Below, piece by piece: positions 54,426-62,378 of a DNA stretch of 64,000 nucleotides; within the stretch, counting starts at the first letter, position 1; each line of letters opens with the position of its first letter. Below the pieces are notes generated by a model. The model saw nothing but the letters and a program-made list of their open reading frames with translations, made no database searches and was not told the origin of the DNA. Position numbers and translations under genes: made by a program. The stretch is taken from the NCBI RefSeq assembly GCF_014641595.1, contig NZ_BMIA01000001.1:2959419-3023418 (forward strand), given 5' to 3'. The stretch is from Dyadobacter endophyticus. Its GTDB lineage: Bacteria > Bacteroidota > Bacteroidia > Cytophagales > Spirosomataceae.

Positions 54426-54841
54426 TATTCTCAATAGTCAGTGATTTGAAGCATAGTCCTGGTGGATGGAGCTCGGCAGGCCTGTCCAGAGCTCTGGATG
54501 GGCCTGCATTATTCCGCGCTCCGCTAGTGTGTGCGAATAGTGCTGTATGCTTTCAGACAAACTTTATTTAACATCTTGCTTCAAACCAACCTTTCAAGCA
54601 TTTTAACTCTGACTAACAAGTCGTTATCTAATAGTTAAAGTCACGCCACCTAGCACTTTTCCTGCTTCTGCTGTAAATGGGTTTGCAAAGTTAATTGCGA
54701 CCAGCGCATTTCTGATTGGCTAAGATGCCAGTTCAAGTCGAAATGAATTCTAGTCAAATATCGAATTATAGCTTGTATAGATTTTAATCTACATACCATA
54801 GTTTTGTAGCGAAGCATCCGGAGGATCAAATACATTTACCT
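54426..54841. other. Divergent intergenic region with promoter element
   Basis: No convincing gene in 415 bases. A TAnnTTTG element (TAGTTTTG, 54799-54806) lies 35 bases before the regulator ATG, and an inverted repeat TAGATT-N2-AATCTA (54778-54791) overlaps the region where a -33 element would be. Confidence 0.5.
54799..54806 (+). promoter_or_regulatory. Bacteroidota -7 element TAGTTTTG
   Basis: Exact TAnnTTTG match upstream of the regulator-kinase operon. A TTG at 54773-54775 lies 23 bases upstream, slightly further than the usual -33 spacing. Confidence 0.45.
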
Positions 54842-55531
54842 ATGAATCAATTAACTAGAATACTTTTAGTAGACGATCACGAACTTGTTCTATGGGCTCT
54901 CGTAGCGATTATTAGAGAAAAGCTCCCGGACACCCAGGTACTTTCCGCGTCCACTTTTGATCAGGGTCTTGAGACGATTAAAAATACCCCCGTGGATCTA
55001 ATCATCCTGGATATCGATGTGCCTGGTGGCAACAGTACCAAGATGATAGAAAAGCTCAAAAGTCTCCGCGCCGACATCCGGGTACTTATACACACTGCGA
55101 TGGAAGAAGAAGATTATTCTATCAAATACCTCACAGCGGGTGCCGACGGCTTTCTATCAAAGGCCTCTCCACTACCCACCGTCGCAGAGGCAATACAGAC
55201 TGTTCTCAGGGGAGAGAAATACATGAGTTCGAAAACCCAAAATTTGCTTGCCAACAGTTACCTCAAATCAGTCACTAATCCGACAAAACCCAAAGAAGCA
55301 TCGACAATCACGCCACGGGAGGCAGAAATTATCACATTGCTCTTGCAAGGAAAGTGGACCAAAGAAATTGCATCCCAGCTTGGCATCAAATGGAGCACGG
55401 TCAGTACCCACAAGCTAAGCATCTTTGAAAAGTTTGGAGTCACCAACGTAATTCAACTCTACAAGAAAATTTTGCAAGACTATCCGGATCTGATTGATGT
55501 AAGTACGACTCAGGTCAAGCCGAAATCCTGA
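54842..55531 (+). CDS. NarL/LuxR-type response regulator
   Basis: 229 aa. Receiver with 'ILLVDDHELVLWAL', phosphoacceptor Asp57 in 'DLIILDIDVPGG' and Lys107 in 'GFLSKASP'; LuxR HTH about 155-212 (ITPREAEIITLLLQGKWTKEIASQLGIKWSTVSTHKLSIFEKF). All phosphorelay residues are present. The large propeller kinase follows after 66 bases, and the two are probably cognate. A shorter sister at 53592 lacks the HTH. Confidence 0.95.
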   Translation: MNQLTRILLVDDHELVLWALVAIIREKLPDTQVLSASTFDQGLETIKNTPVDLIILDIDVPGGNSTKMIEKLKSLRADIRVLIHTAMEEEDYSIKYLTAGADGFLSKASPLPTVAEAIQTVLRGEKYMSSKTQNLLANSYLKSVTNPTKPKEASTITPREAEIITLLLQGKWTKEIASQLGIKWSTVSTHKLSIFEKFGVTNVIQLYKKILQDYPDLIDVSTTQVKPKS

Positions 55532-55559
55532 CAACGTAGTACCCCTCGCTGTCTAAGTT

Positions 55560-55577
55560 GGGTACAGGTATGTACCC
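55560..55577. promoter_or_regulatory. Inverted repeat GGGTAC-N6-GTACCC between regulator and kinase
   Basis: Perfect 6-bp arms in the 66-base gap between the regulator stop and kinase start, preceded by 'GTAGTACCCC' at 55536. It may be a regulator binding site or an intercistronic RNA hairpin. Confidence 0.4.
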
Positions 55578-55597
55578 CCAAATGAAGTAAACTGCAT

Positions 55598-58500
55598 ATG
55601 AAAAAACTATTAATATTTTTGCTTGCCTTATGTGCTGGTTCCCCGAATACTTTATACGGGCAAGTTGGATATTCTGTCAGTCAGTTTACCGCAGACAACG
55701 GGTTACCACAAAATAGTGTAAAGGGGATCTCCTCGGATGATGATGGCTTTATCTGGTTGGCGACGGAAGATGGTCTGGTCCGTTTCGATGGTCACCATTT
55801 CGAAGTTTTCAATAGTTCCAATCTAAACATTTCCAGCAACCGTGTCGCCAGTATACGCAGTTCTGTACGGACTCACAAGTTAAAAGCATTGGACCGCCCT
55901 GAACGAGTCAAGGTCGCCTACGCAAGGTTTTGGCCACACTACTCGGTAAAGATTGAAGCGGGCCATGCTACCGCAGATTCAAACTATTACCCTAACCGCG
56001 ATCGGCGCATGCTTTCGTTAGGGCTGGATATCAATGATCTGAACGACATCACCTACGTTGTCGGCCTTCCCGATCTGCTGTATTCGGATTCGACCGGCAA
56101 TGACCACCACATGATTATGGCCGGCGGTGGTGAAGGTAATTTTTTCATGATTACTAAAAATAAAATCGCCTACTACCAGGATTGGAAAAAGCGCTACCAA
56201 CGCCCGAGCGCTGGCAGTCAACTGTGGAATTACTTTTCGATTGGCAAAAAACTATATTACCGGATCGGTCAGGGGAATTATATCCAAATATCTCAGAGCA
56301 AGACCTCGCATTTCGCTTTTGCCCCAGCCGTAGAAGACCCGTCGAAAGACCACCAGCAAACCAAGCGACAGAAATTCTATTGGAATGGCAACTCCGAACA
56401 AGCCTTTCTTTTCTCCGGCAAGAACTTATACATGCTAGTCCAGCAGGGAAATGGCGATCTTTCCGCGAAATTGCTGGTGGAGGATTTTGACCTGCATGCA
56501 TTGGGTGTCGATGTAATCTATTTGGATAATGTTTCTCAAAAAGTGTTTTTGGGCAGCCGGGTAAATGGACTTTTCGTGTTGAGCAAAACACAATTTACTC
56601 CCGTGGTAGTCAAAGGAGAGGTGGGAGAAAATGTGTTTTACGCGCAAGTCCCCTACTCTGCAAGTAGTGTGATCACGCCGACGGGCATTATTATCGGAAA
56701 GGGCCCAGTTCCCAGCCAAACCAATCATAAATTTGTCAGCCAGATCGCAAAGATCAATCCTTTCGAGAAGCGAATTATGCTTAAAAGTCGAAATGGCACA
56801 ATCTGGACCAAACGTTATCAAACACTGCTTCGCATTGATCAAAAATCACTAAGACCCGATCAGGTGTGGACTTTTGAAAATGAAATCACGGCCCTATGTG
56901 AGGGCACGGATAATGATATCTGGATCGGTGTAATCAACAAAGGTTTGTACAGAGGCCAAACAGCAGCGGACAAGATTCGACCAAGGTTAATAAAAGGCCA
57001 TGCTCTGACAGAAATCACTTGTCTGGAACCTGGCGGTGAAAGTGAAGTACTTGCGGGCACCTCGAAGGGACTTTACCGGGTAAATACGCTCACAGAAACG
57101 AGCTCGCTCATAGAAGGCACCCGTGGAATTCACATCAAAAGCATACATCCGTCAGATAACGGTCGGGTGTGGATAACGGGCCTGGAAACCGGGTTGATGC
57201 TCTTGACGGCTGACGGAAAGCTAACCCGCTTTCCCCTGGATCGGAAACGGTACCTGGCGAGTTCTCACTGCGTAGTTGAAGATGGGTTGGGATATCTATG
57301 GGTTACCACCAACAAGGGATTGTTTCAGGTCAAGAAAAACGATCTGCTTGTATACGCACAGAAATACTCGGGCAAAAGCAATATTACAAGTTATGGCACA
57401 ACAAGGCGTTACACTGGTGGGCTTTACTACCATTATCACGCAAAAGATGAAGGATTTAACACCAATGAATTTAATGGGGAATGCCAACCCTGCGGAGTCA
57501 AGTTGGCCAGCGGATTTATATCGCTACCCTCACTAAATGGCCTGATTTGGTTTCAGCCAACTGAAATTCGTCGCCACCTGCCTGACGAAAGGATTATTCT
57601 GAGTGCAGTGGAAGCCAACGGAATCCCGGTTAGCTATTCCGGCGAGACGATCGATTTCCCGCAGAATGTGGAAGATGTGAGGCTATATTTCGCCACGGCC
57701 TATTTGGGTCATAAAGACAACCTGAATGTTTCTTATGCCGTCGTCAAACGCTCCGAGACCGTAGCTCCATCTGATTGGATACCTTTGGAAACCGACGAGC
57801 TTACTGTCAACCTGACCGGCCATTACTCGGGCGAATACTCGCTCTTTGTTAGAAAAAACAACGGTTTTGGCCTGGATAATTATGAGATTAAACACATCGG
57901 GCTGAATTTTTCCGAAAGATGGTATGAAAACATCTGGATTATCCTGGCTATCAGTGTTGCCATAATCGCGTTAGTCATCTTGGCTACTTTTGCCTATAAC
58001 CGGCATAGGCTAAGATCCATGAGACAAAAGAATACCGAATTGGAAGAAGTGATAGCTGTCAGGACCGATAAATTGAGCAGAAGCTTGGAAGATCTGGAGG
58101 CCTCACGCAAAGACATGGATCAACAGATTTATTTACTTTCCCGAATTGTTGCCTCTATCAGTCATGACATACAATCTCCACTCAGATATGTTTCGTTTGC
58201 CTCCAAAAGAATTCCCGATCTGGCCGAGTCGGGCCAGATCGATGAAATTTCCAAAGTCGGTTTAATGGTTTCAAATATGTCCGACCGGATGGGTTCAATG
58301 CTCGAACAACTGGTCAGTTTCGCCAGAGCACAGCTTTACGGCAAAAAAATGACGTTCGAAACTGTTAACATCTATCAATTAATTCAGGAGAAGTATGAAC
58401 TCTTCCGGGAAACAGTGCACACCAATGCAAGCGCGTTTTACAATGAAATTCCCGAAAACAAACATGTTGACGCAAGCTATCAGCTGCTTTCTATAATCAT

Positions 58501-58840
58501 TCACAATTTGCTTGATAACGCTACAAAATATACCTTACGGGGAGAGATTCGCGTGTATCTGAACAATTCTCAACCTGACACCAAAGAGATTATTATAGCC
58601 AACACAGCTACAAATCTGCCCGAGGAAATACTTGAACTTCTTACGTTAGAAGACAACGATGCGGCTATCGAAAAGTTTTCTAATTCGAGCCAGCTAAAAG
58701 GCTTGGGATTGTTAATTGTTAAAGAAGTAGCTACCCTGGCCAACATTGCCGTTTGGGTTAGCCAAACTGATTACATTCGTTTCCATCTGCGTTTGCCCAG
58801 GCCCGGCACACTGGTCAAAAGTCAGACAGAGACTGAGTAA
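55598..58840 (+). CDS. Propeller-type sensor histidine kinase (Reg_prop, Y_Y_Y, HisKA, HATPase)
   Basis: 1080 aa. Signal peptide (KKLLIFLLALCAGSPNTLYGQ); periplasmic two-component-regulator propeller repeats over about 25-640 (NGLPQNSVKGISSDDDGFIWLATEDGLVRFDG; GTDNDIWIGVINKGLYRG; DGLGYLWVTTNKGLFQV). A Y_Y_Y-type domain spans about 650-775, TM about 777-800 (IWIILAISVAIIALVILATF), then a coiled coil and HisKA with His856 in 'ASISHDIQSPLRYV'. The HATPase has a good N-box (IIHNLLDNATKYT) but G1 reads 'ANTATNLP' instead of DxGxG; G2 is 'KGLGLLIVKEV'. There is no fused receiver or AraC domain. Related propeller sensors detect carbohydrate ligands. Confidence 0.92.
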   Translation: MKKLLIFLLALCAGSPNTLYGQVGYSVSQFTADNGLPQNSVKGISSDDDGFIWLATEDGLVRFDGHHFEVFNSSNLNISSNRVASIRSSVRTHKLKALDRPERVKVAYARFWPHYSVKIEAGHATADSNYYPNRDRRMLSLGLDINDLNDITYVVGLPDLLYSDSTGNDHHMIMAGGGEGNFFMITKNKIAYYQDWKKRYQRPSAGSQLWNYFSIGKKLYYRIGQGNYIQISQSKTSHFAFAPAVEDPSKDHQQTKRQKFYWNGNSEQAFLFSGKNLYMLVQQGNGDLSAKLLVEDFDLHALGVDVIYLDNVSQKVFLGSRVNGLFVLSKTQFTPVVVKGEVGENVFYAQVPYSASSVITPTGIIIGKGPVPSQTNHKFVSQIAKINPFEKRIMLKSRNGTIWTKRYQTLLRIDQKSLRPDQVWTFENEITALCEGTDNDIWIGVINKGLYRGQTAADKIRPRLIKGHALTEITCLEPGGESEVLAGTSKGLYRVNTLTETSSLIEGTRGIHIKSIHPSDNGRVWITGLETGLMLLTADGKLTRFPLDRKRYLASSHCVVEDGLGYLWVTTNKGLFQVKKNDLLVYAQKYSGKSNITSYGTTRRYTGGLYYHYHAKDEGFNTNEFNGECQPCGVKLASGFISLPSLNGLIWFQPTEIRRHLPDERIILSAVEANGIPVSYSGETIDFPQNVEDVRLYFATAYLGHKDNLNVSYAVVKRSETVAPSDWIPLETDELTVNLTGHYSGEYSLFVRKNNGFGLDNYEIKHIGLNFSERWYENIWIILAISVAIIALVILATFAYNRHRLRSMRQKNTELEEVIAVRTDKLSRSLEDLEASRKDMDQQIYLLSRIVASISHDIQSPLRYVSFASKRIPDLAESGQIDEISKVGLMVSNMSDRMGSMLEQLVSFARAQLYGKKMTFETVNIYQLIQEKYELFRETVHTNASAFYNEIPENKHVDASYQLLSIIIHNLLDNATKYTLRGEIRVYLNNSQPDTKEIIIANTATNLPEEILELLTLEDNDAAIEKFSNSSQLKGLGLLIVKEVATLANIAVWVSQTDYIRFHLRLPRPGTLVKSQTETE

Positions 58841-59469
58841 GATTGTGGAAAAAGCTTACTGATATCGACCTTTTCTGCTAATTCAAGAATGTTATTCACC
58901 TGCATTTTTCGAAAAATATTCGACTTGTAAAAATTGATACTGTTTACATGTATTTCCAGCATTTTCGAAATTTCCTTCGTGGTTCTGCCTTCCAGGATTA
59001 ACGGCAATATCTGTCTTTCACGTTTTGTGAGTGCTTCTTTGACTTTGCTTTCCAGCTCGGTCCTTATCAGCAATCTATCATGTACCCTGTCACTGAGGTA
59101 ACGGTTTCCCTTGATAACCGTTGAAATAGCAGTTAAAATTTCTTCCTTTTCGGCTGTCTTAACGACAAAGCCACTGGCTCCCCGCAGAATATAATGTTCG
59201 GCATACAGTAGCTCATCCCCCGTCGAGCAGATCAGCACCGCCGTGGAAGGAGCAATGCCGCGAATCATTTCCATTATCTTTATTCCCGAGTATTCATCCA
59301 TCAAAACTTCCAGAATGACCAGATCAAACTGATCAGAAACCAGCAGTTTAAGTGCCTCCTTAAAATTCACGGCCTCAGTAACGCCAATTTCCCCGCTTAG
59401 TTCTCTAATTACCACCCTTAGGCTTAACCTCATCAAAAATTGGTTGTCTACAATTAAAACTTTTTTCAT
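58822..59469 (-). CDS. LuxR-type response regulator with Glu at phosphoacceptor site
   Basis: 215 aa from the ATG at 59467-59469 (MKKVLIVDNQ); the frame stays open upstream to 59535, but homologues start here. The receiver has Glu54 in 'DLVILEVLMDEYSG' where Asp is expected, and 'VDNQ' in place of the acidic pair; Lys is present (GFVVKTAE). LuxR HTH about 143-200 (LTKRERQILPLILEGRTTKEISKMLEIHVNSINFYKSNIFRKM). It may act in a permanently active-like state. Its 3' end overlaps that of the kinase gene by 19 bases, tail to tail. Confidence 0.9.
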   Translation of the reverse strand: MKKVLIVDNQFLMRLSLRVVIRELSGEIGVTEAVNFKEALKLLVSDQFDLVILEVLMDEYSGIKIMEMIRGIAPSTAVLICSTGDELLYAEHYILRGASGFVVKTAEKEEILTAISTVIKGNRYLSDRVHDRLLIRTELESKVKEALTKRERQILPLILEGRTTKEISKMLEIHVNSINFYKSNIFRKMQVNNILELAEKVDISKLFPQSYSVSV

Positions 59470-59961
59470 CTTCTGATTTTCTGTTCGCGATTGAATCCTG
59501 CTCGATTCAAGCAAAGTTAAATGGGCTCCAGGCAAAAATGTGCCGCTGAAATGCGGCGATGCGCAGGTAATTGATTCTAGATGATTCTCGAATAATAGCT
59601 ATTCCCTTTCCTGGAATTCCGCAATAGCTTTGTGCCCAAATCCAGATGGCCTTTTCAAGGCCATGACGAGTTCACCAACCAGGGCCGCGACTCCCAGCTT
59701 GGTACACCTGCTGCCGTATGGCTCAGCTATTGACCGGCGACAGGGACTCGGAAGGTAAAGCTAGATAATACAGGACTGGTGTTTAATCCCGTGTAAAGCC
59801 ATGTTTTAGACGGGATTGTTTAAGAACATCAGGCAATCACTATCAAAACCCCGGTCAGCAATACAAAATCAAACTTCGTATATACATATACGTTAAGTCA
59901 TATCGTCGCCTTTGAAAGAACTTGTCTTAGTCTAGACGAGCACGTTGAGTATCACATTAGA

Positions 59962-59997
59962 ATGACCTCCTCCCCTTGGCAGGAGGTCATCTTGTTT
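59962..59997 (+). terminator. Terminator-like hairpin of an unassigned transcript
   Basis: ATGACCTCCT-N9-AGGAGGTCAT, a perfect 10-bp stem followed by CTTGTTT. No gene ends upstream on the plus strand within 1 kb except the kinase at 58840. Confidence 0.5.
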
Positions 59998-60089
59998 CTA
60001 GGCAAATCGAATTAGAAAAGGGATATCTTATCGTCTTAATTCTATTAATCCCTCGAACAGGTTCGAGACATACGGACCCTGGATTAATT

Positions 60090-60097
60090 TACCTTTG
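60090..60097 (+). promoter_or_regulatory. Bacteroidota -7 element TACCTTTG
   Basis: Exact TAnnTTTG match 160 bases before the first XRE gene, implying a long leader if used. No clear -33 element. Confidence 0.35.
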
Positions 60098-60257
60098 TCA
60101 ACCTGCGTGATGGTTGAGTATATTCCGAGACCAAAGATCTGAGCGCTAGAAAGCCAATTATTGAAGTACATCCAAAAATTTTTTGCAACAAGCTAAGCCG
60201 TCGGGATACCCTCAATCCATATTGTACAATTAGTTTTATCAGCACTCTCAATAGCCT

Positions 60258-60650
60258 ATGCACCCTGTACAAACCATTGTCGATCAAGTTAAGATATTGC
60301 GCCAGGCAGCGGGCATTTCCCAAAAAGAAATGGCCGGAAAGATCAATCTGGACGTTACCAACTACCGAAAATTGGAGGCCGGCAAGCGAAAACGGCTGGA
60401 CCTTCATCAGTTACTGGTGATCGCGGATGCGTTGAAAACGGCGCCTGAACAAACCTTGGTACCAATTACGCAAAATCGTGCGTGGTCAGCCCAACCTGAT
60501 ATTGCATTAGCCGAATCGATGGATTTCACCAATGAGGAGTATCATTACCAGGAGGTGATCACCTTACTCCGGTCGATTATCGAAAAGCAGCATAACATCA
60601 TTGCCGAGCTTAATAAGCTCTCCAACAATAGCCAAGGCTACAAGACTTGA
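60258..60650 (+). CDS. XRE-family HTH regulator with coiled-coil tail (first of tandem)
   Basis: 130 aa. XRE HTH over about 8-65 (VKILRQAAGISQKEMAGKINLDVTNYRKLEAGKRKRLDLHQLLVIADAL). The C-terminal tail (EEYHYQEVITLLRSIIEKQHNIIAELNKL) is an amphipathic helix, probably for dimerisation. The same plan recurs in the next gene, 41 bases downstream, so the pair looks like a tandem duplication. They may form homo- or heterodimers. Target unknown. Confidence 0.85.
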   Translation: MHPVQTIVDQVKILRQAAGISQKEMAGKINLDVTNYRKLEAGKRKRLDLHQLLVIADALKTAPEQTLVPITQNRAWSAQPDIALAESMDFTNEEYHYQEVITLLRSIIEKQHNIIAELNKLSNNSQGYKT

Positions 60651-60691
60651 TTTTTATCAGCAAAGCCAATTTAAATCTTACCACCACAAAA

Positions 60692-61075
60692 ATGTCCAGA
60701 GAAGACCTTATACGAAAACGTATCCGAAGCCTCCGGGAAGCAGCCGGAATGTCACAAGCCGATCTAGCTTTTAAGCTTGGAATCGACGAGAGAAGTTACG
60801 CAAGGCTCGAAAGAGGCGAACGTAAACAGCTCGACTTGCACTTGCTGATCGCTGTTGCAAGTGCTATGGATATGGACCTATTGAATCTATTAGCCCCGGT
60901 TCTTCAAACCCAACAACAAAGTCTTGAAAAGAGAATTGCCTCTGAGGAAAGAAGCAAGGATCAACCTCAAAAAAATCACTACGAGTATATCATTGCGCAG
61001 TTAATGGACATCATCGAAAGTCAAAAAAGGATCATTGAGGAGAAAAATGAAACGCTTCGAAAGGTCCCGGCCTGA
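60692..61075 (+). CDS. XRE-family HTH regulator with coiled-coil tail (second of tandem)
   Basis: 127 aa from ATG 60692. XRE HTH about 10-65 (IRSLREAAGMSQADLAFKLGIDERSYARLERGERKQLDLHLLIAVASAM) and a long C-terminal helix (HYEYIIAQLMDIIESQKRIIEEKNETL). Closely parallel to the upstream gene, including 'R.K.LDLH.L..A.A' and an aromatic-rich start of the tail helix. Probably in one operon with it. Confidence 0.85.
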   Translation: MSREDLIRKRIRSLREAAGMSQADLAFKLGIDERSYARLERGERKQLDLHLLIAVASAMDMDLLNLLAPVLQTQQQSLEKRIASEERSKDQPQKNHYEYIIAQLMDIIESQKRIIEEKNETLRKVPA

Positions 61076-61259
61076 GGCGGTACCGGGTTGGCAGTCAATC
61101 GGAAAACGACCAGGCAAGGCAGCAAGTAAACTTAAAGATATGGAAGCCATTCATGCTCGGCGAAGAGAGCAGGAATGGCTTAGCTTTTTTCTACCCATCC
61201 CCCGACAACAAGTCCCGGAGGTCGCAGATTCAAACAATGTGCACACTGACCAGGTATAA
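61047..61259 (+). CDS. Possible small basic protein
   Basis: 70 codons, starting within the 3' end of the second XRE gene. Basic, with 'KAASKLKDMEAIHARRREQEWLSFF'. No recognised family; overlap with the upstream gene could mean coupling, or the frame may be chance. Confidence 0.25.
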   Translation: MKRFERSRPEAVPGWQSIGKRPGKAASKLKDMEAIHARRREQEWLSFFLPIPRQQVPEVADSNNVHTDQV

Positions 61260-61683
61260 TGCGTGTCAAGCATGATCCAGGCAGGCAAATAAGGTTACAG
61301 CAGGACACAATTTTGTCCTCGATAAACACTAATTCGACACCTGACCTGCATATTCAGACAAGAATATGGCATCTGCTCTATGACTTCCGGAGAAAAGCAG
61401 CCGATTTCCGTCCGACGGGCATGCCAATACTACCAAAACTCGTCTCAAACCTACCACAAAGTGTCTTCATCCGAACCGATTTCACCACCCATCTTTGTAA
61501 TACAAACACGCACTGGTCATTGAGCTCATGATCTTCCCACGATAAGAAAAATTTCAGCGTATTGCCGGCAATCTCCGGTGATTAGTGCATTAGTCGACCA
61601 TTGGTTTCCACCAAATCGCCTTTACAATTGCCTGTACTCCAACAGTTTTATCAATTTATTTCTTAATCTAATTTAAAATCCAG
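61260..61683. other. Intergenic region before the exported-protein cluster
   Basis: A 90-codon frame at 61259-61531 has no recognisable features and low coding appeal. The AT-rich last 60 bases before 61684 probably hold the promoter of the exported-protein genes. Confidence 0.4.
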
Positions 61684-62334
61684 ATGGAAAAAACAATCTA
61701 CTCCCTAAGTCTATTGATGGGCCTTACCGCTTCTGCTGCCATGGCGCAAAATGTAGGGATCGGCACTACCACTCCTGCGGCCAAATTGCATGTAGTGGGC
61801 AATGTGGCTATCGAAGATGGCACCCAGGGTGCCGGAAAAGTATTGACTTCTGACGCGGCGGGTATCGCCAGCTGGCAGGCCCCTGCGGGATCGGGCGCTA
61901 GCACCGCTACTCAAACGGCCTCTTATGCAGTACCCATTGGAAACGGTGCGCAGGCAGATGCTTTTTTCGGTGTGACGGAAGGTTCTTATACAACGGTTTC
62001 AAATACGACCAATGTCATCAATTTCCCCAGTCAAAAAGCCGCATTTATCAACTACGTACTTGGTGTTGACGACGTGTCTGCATGGACAGGTTACAGCCCA
62101 TTTAACCGCTTTGAGATATATATCGACGGAGTTGCCAGCGGCATCTTTATTATCATCCAGACTGAAGTGAGCGGTCACTTCGAATTGACTTTGTCCGGTG
62201 TTCGCACCCTGACTGCAGGAAACCACACGTTCGATGTAAGGGCAACCAGATGGTATAACAACGGTGCTCCTGCCAGCGCATACCAAATCTGTGGCACCAT
62301 TTCTTCCAACCTGGATGTAACCTACTTGAACTAG
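61684..62334 (+). CDS. Exported protein with tail-fibre-like head repeat
   Basis: 216 aa with a signal peptide (IYSLSLLMGLTASAAMAQ). Residues 22-66 contain the 'NVGIGTTTPAAKLHVVGNVAIEDGTQGAGKVLTSDAAGIASWQ' motif common at the start of Bacteroidota secreted proteins and related to phage tail-fibre heads. The C-terminal part is a beta-rich module. No T9SS sorting domain. First of at least three consecutive exported proteins. Confidence 0.8.
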   Translation: MEKTIYSLSLLMGLTASAAMAQNVGIGTTTPAAKLHVVGNVAIEDGTQGAGKVLTSDAAGIASWQAPAGSGASTATQTASYAVPIGNGAQADAFFGVTEGSYTTVSNTTNVINFPSQKAAFINYVLGVDDVSAWTGYSPFNRFEIYIDGVASGIFIIIQTEVSGHFELTLSGVRTLTAGNHTFDVRATRWYNNGAPASAYQICGTISSNLDVTYLN

Positions 62335-62378
62335 TCGGAGAGTTGTAAGATACAGTCTTCATTTAAACAGCTTTCACG

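Larger units (their letters stand above)
59470..60257. other. Intergenic region with terminator-like hairpin and promoter element
   Basis: About 790 bases without a protein gene; it contains the hairpin at 59962 and a TACCTTTG element at 60090. A minus frame at 60084-60407 is antisense to the XRE gene and looks like a shadow. Confidence 0.5.

Noticed and set aside
61259..61531. 90-codon plus frame
   Set aside because: No motif and poor coding appearance between the XRE genes and the exported cluster.
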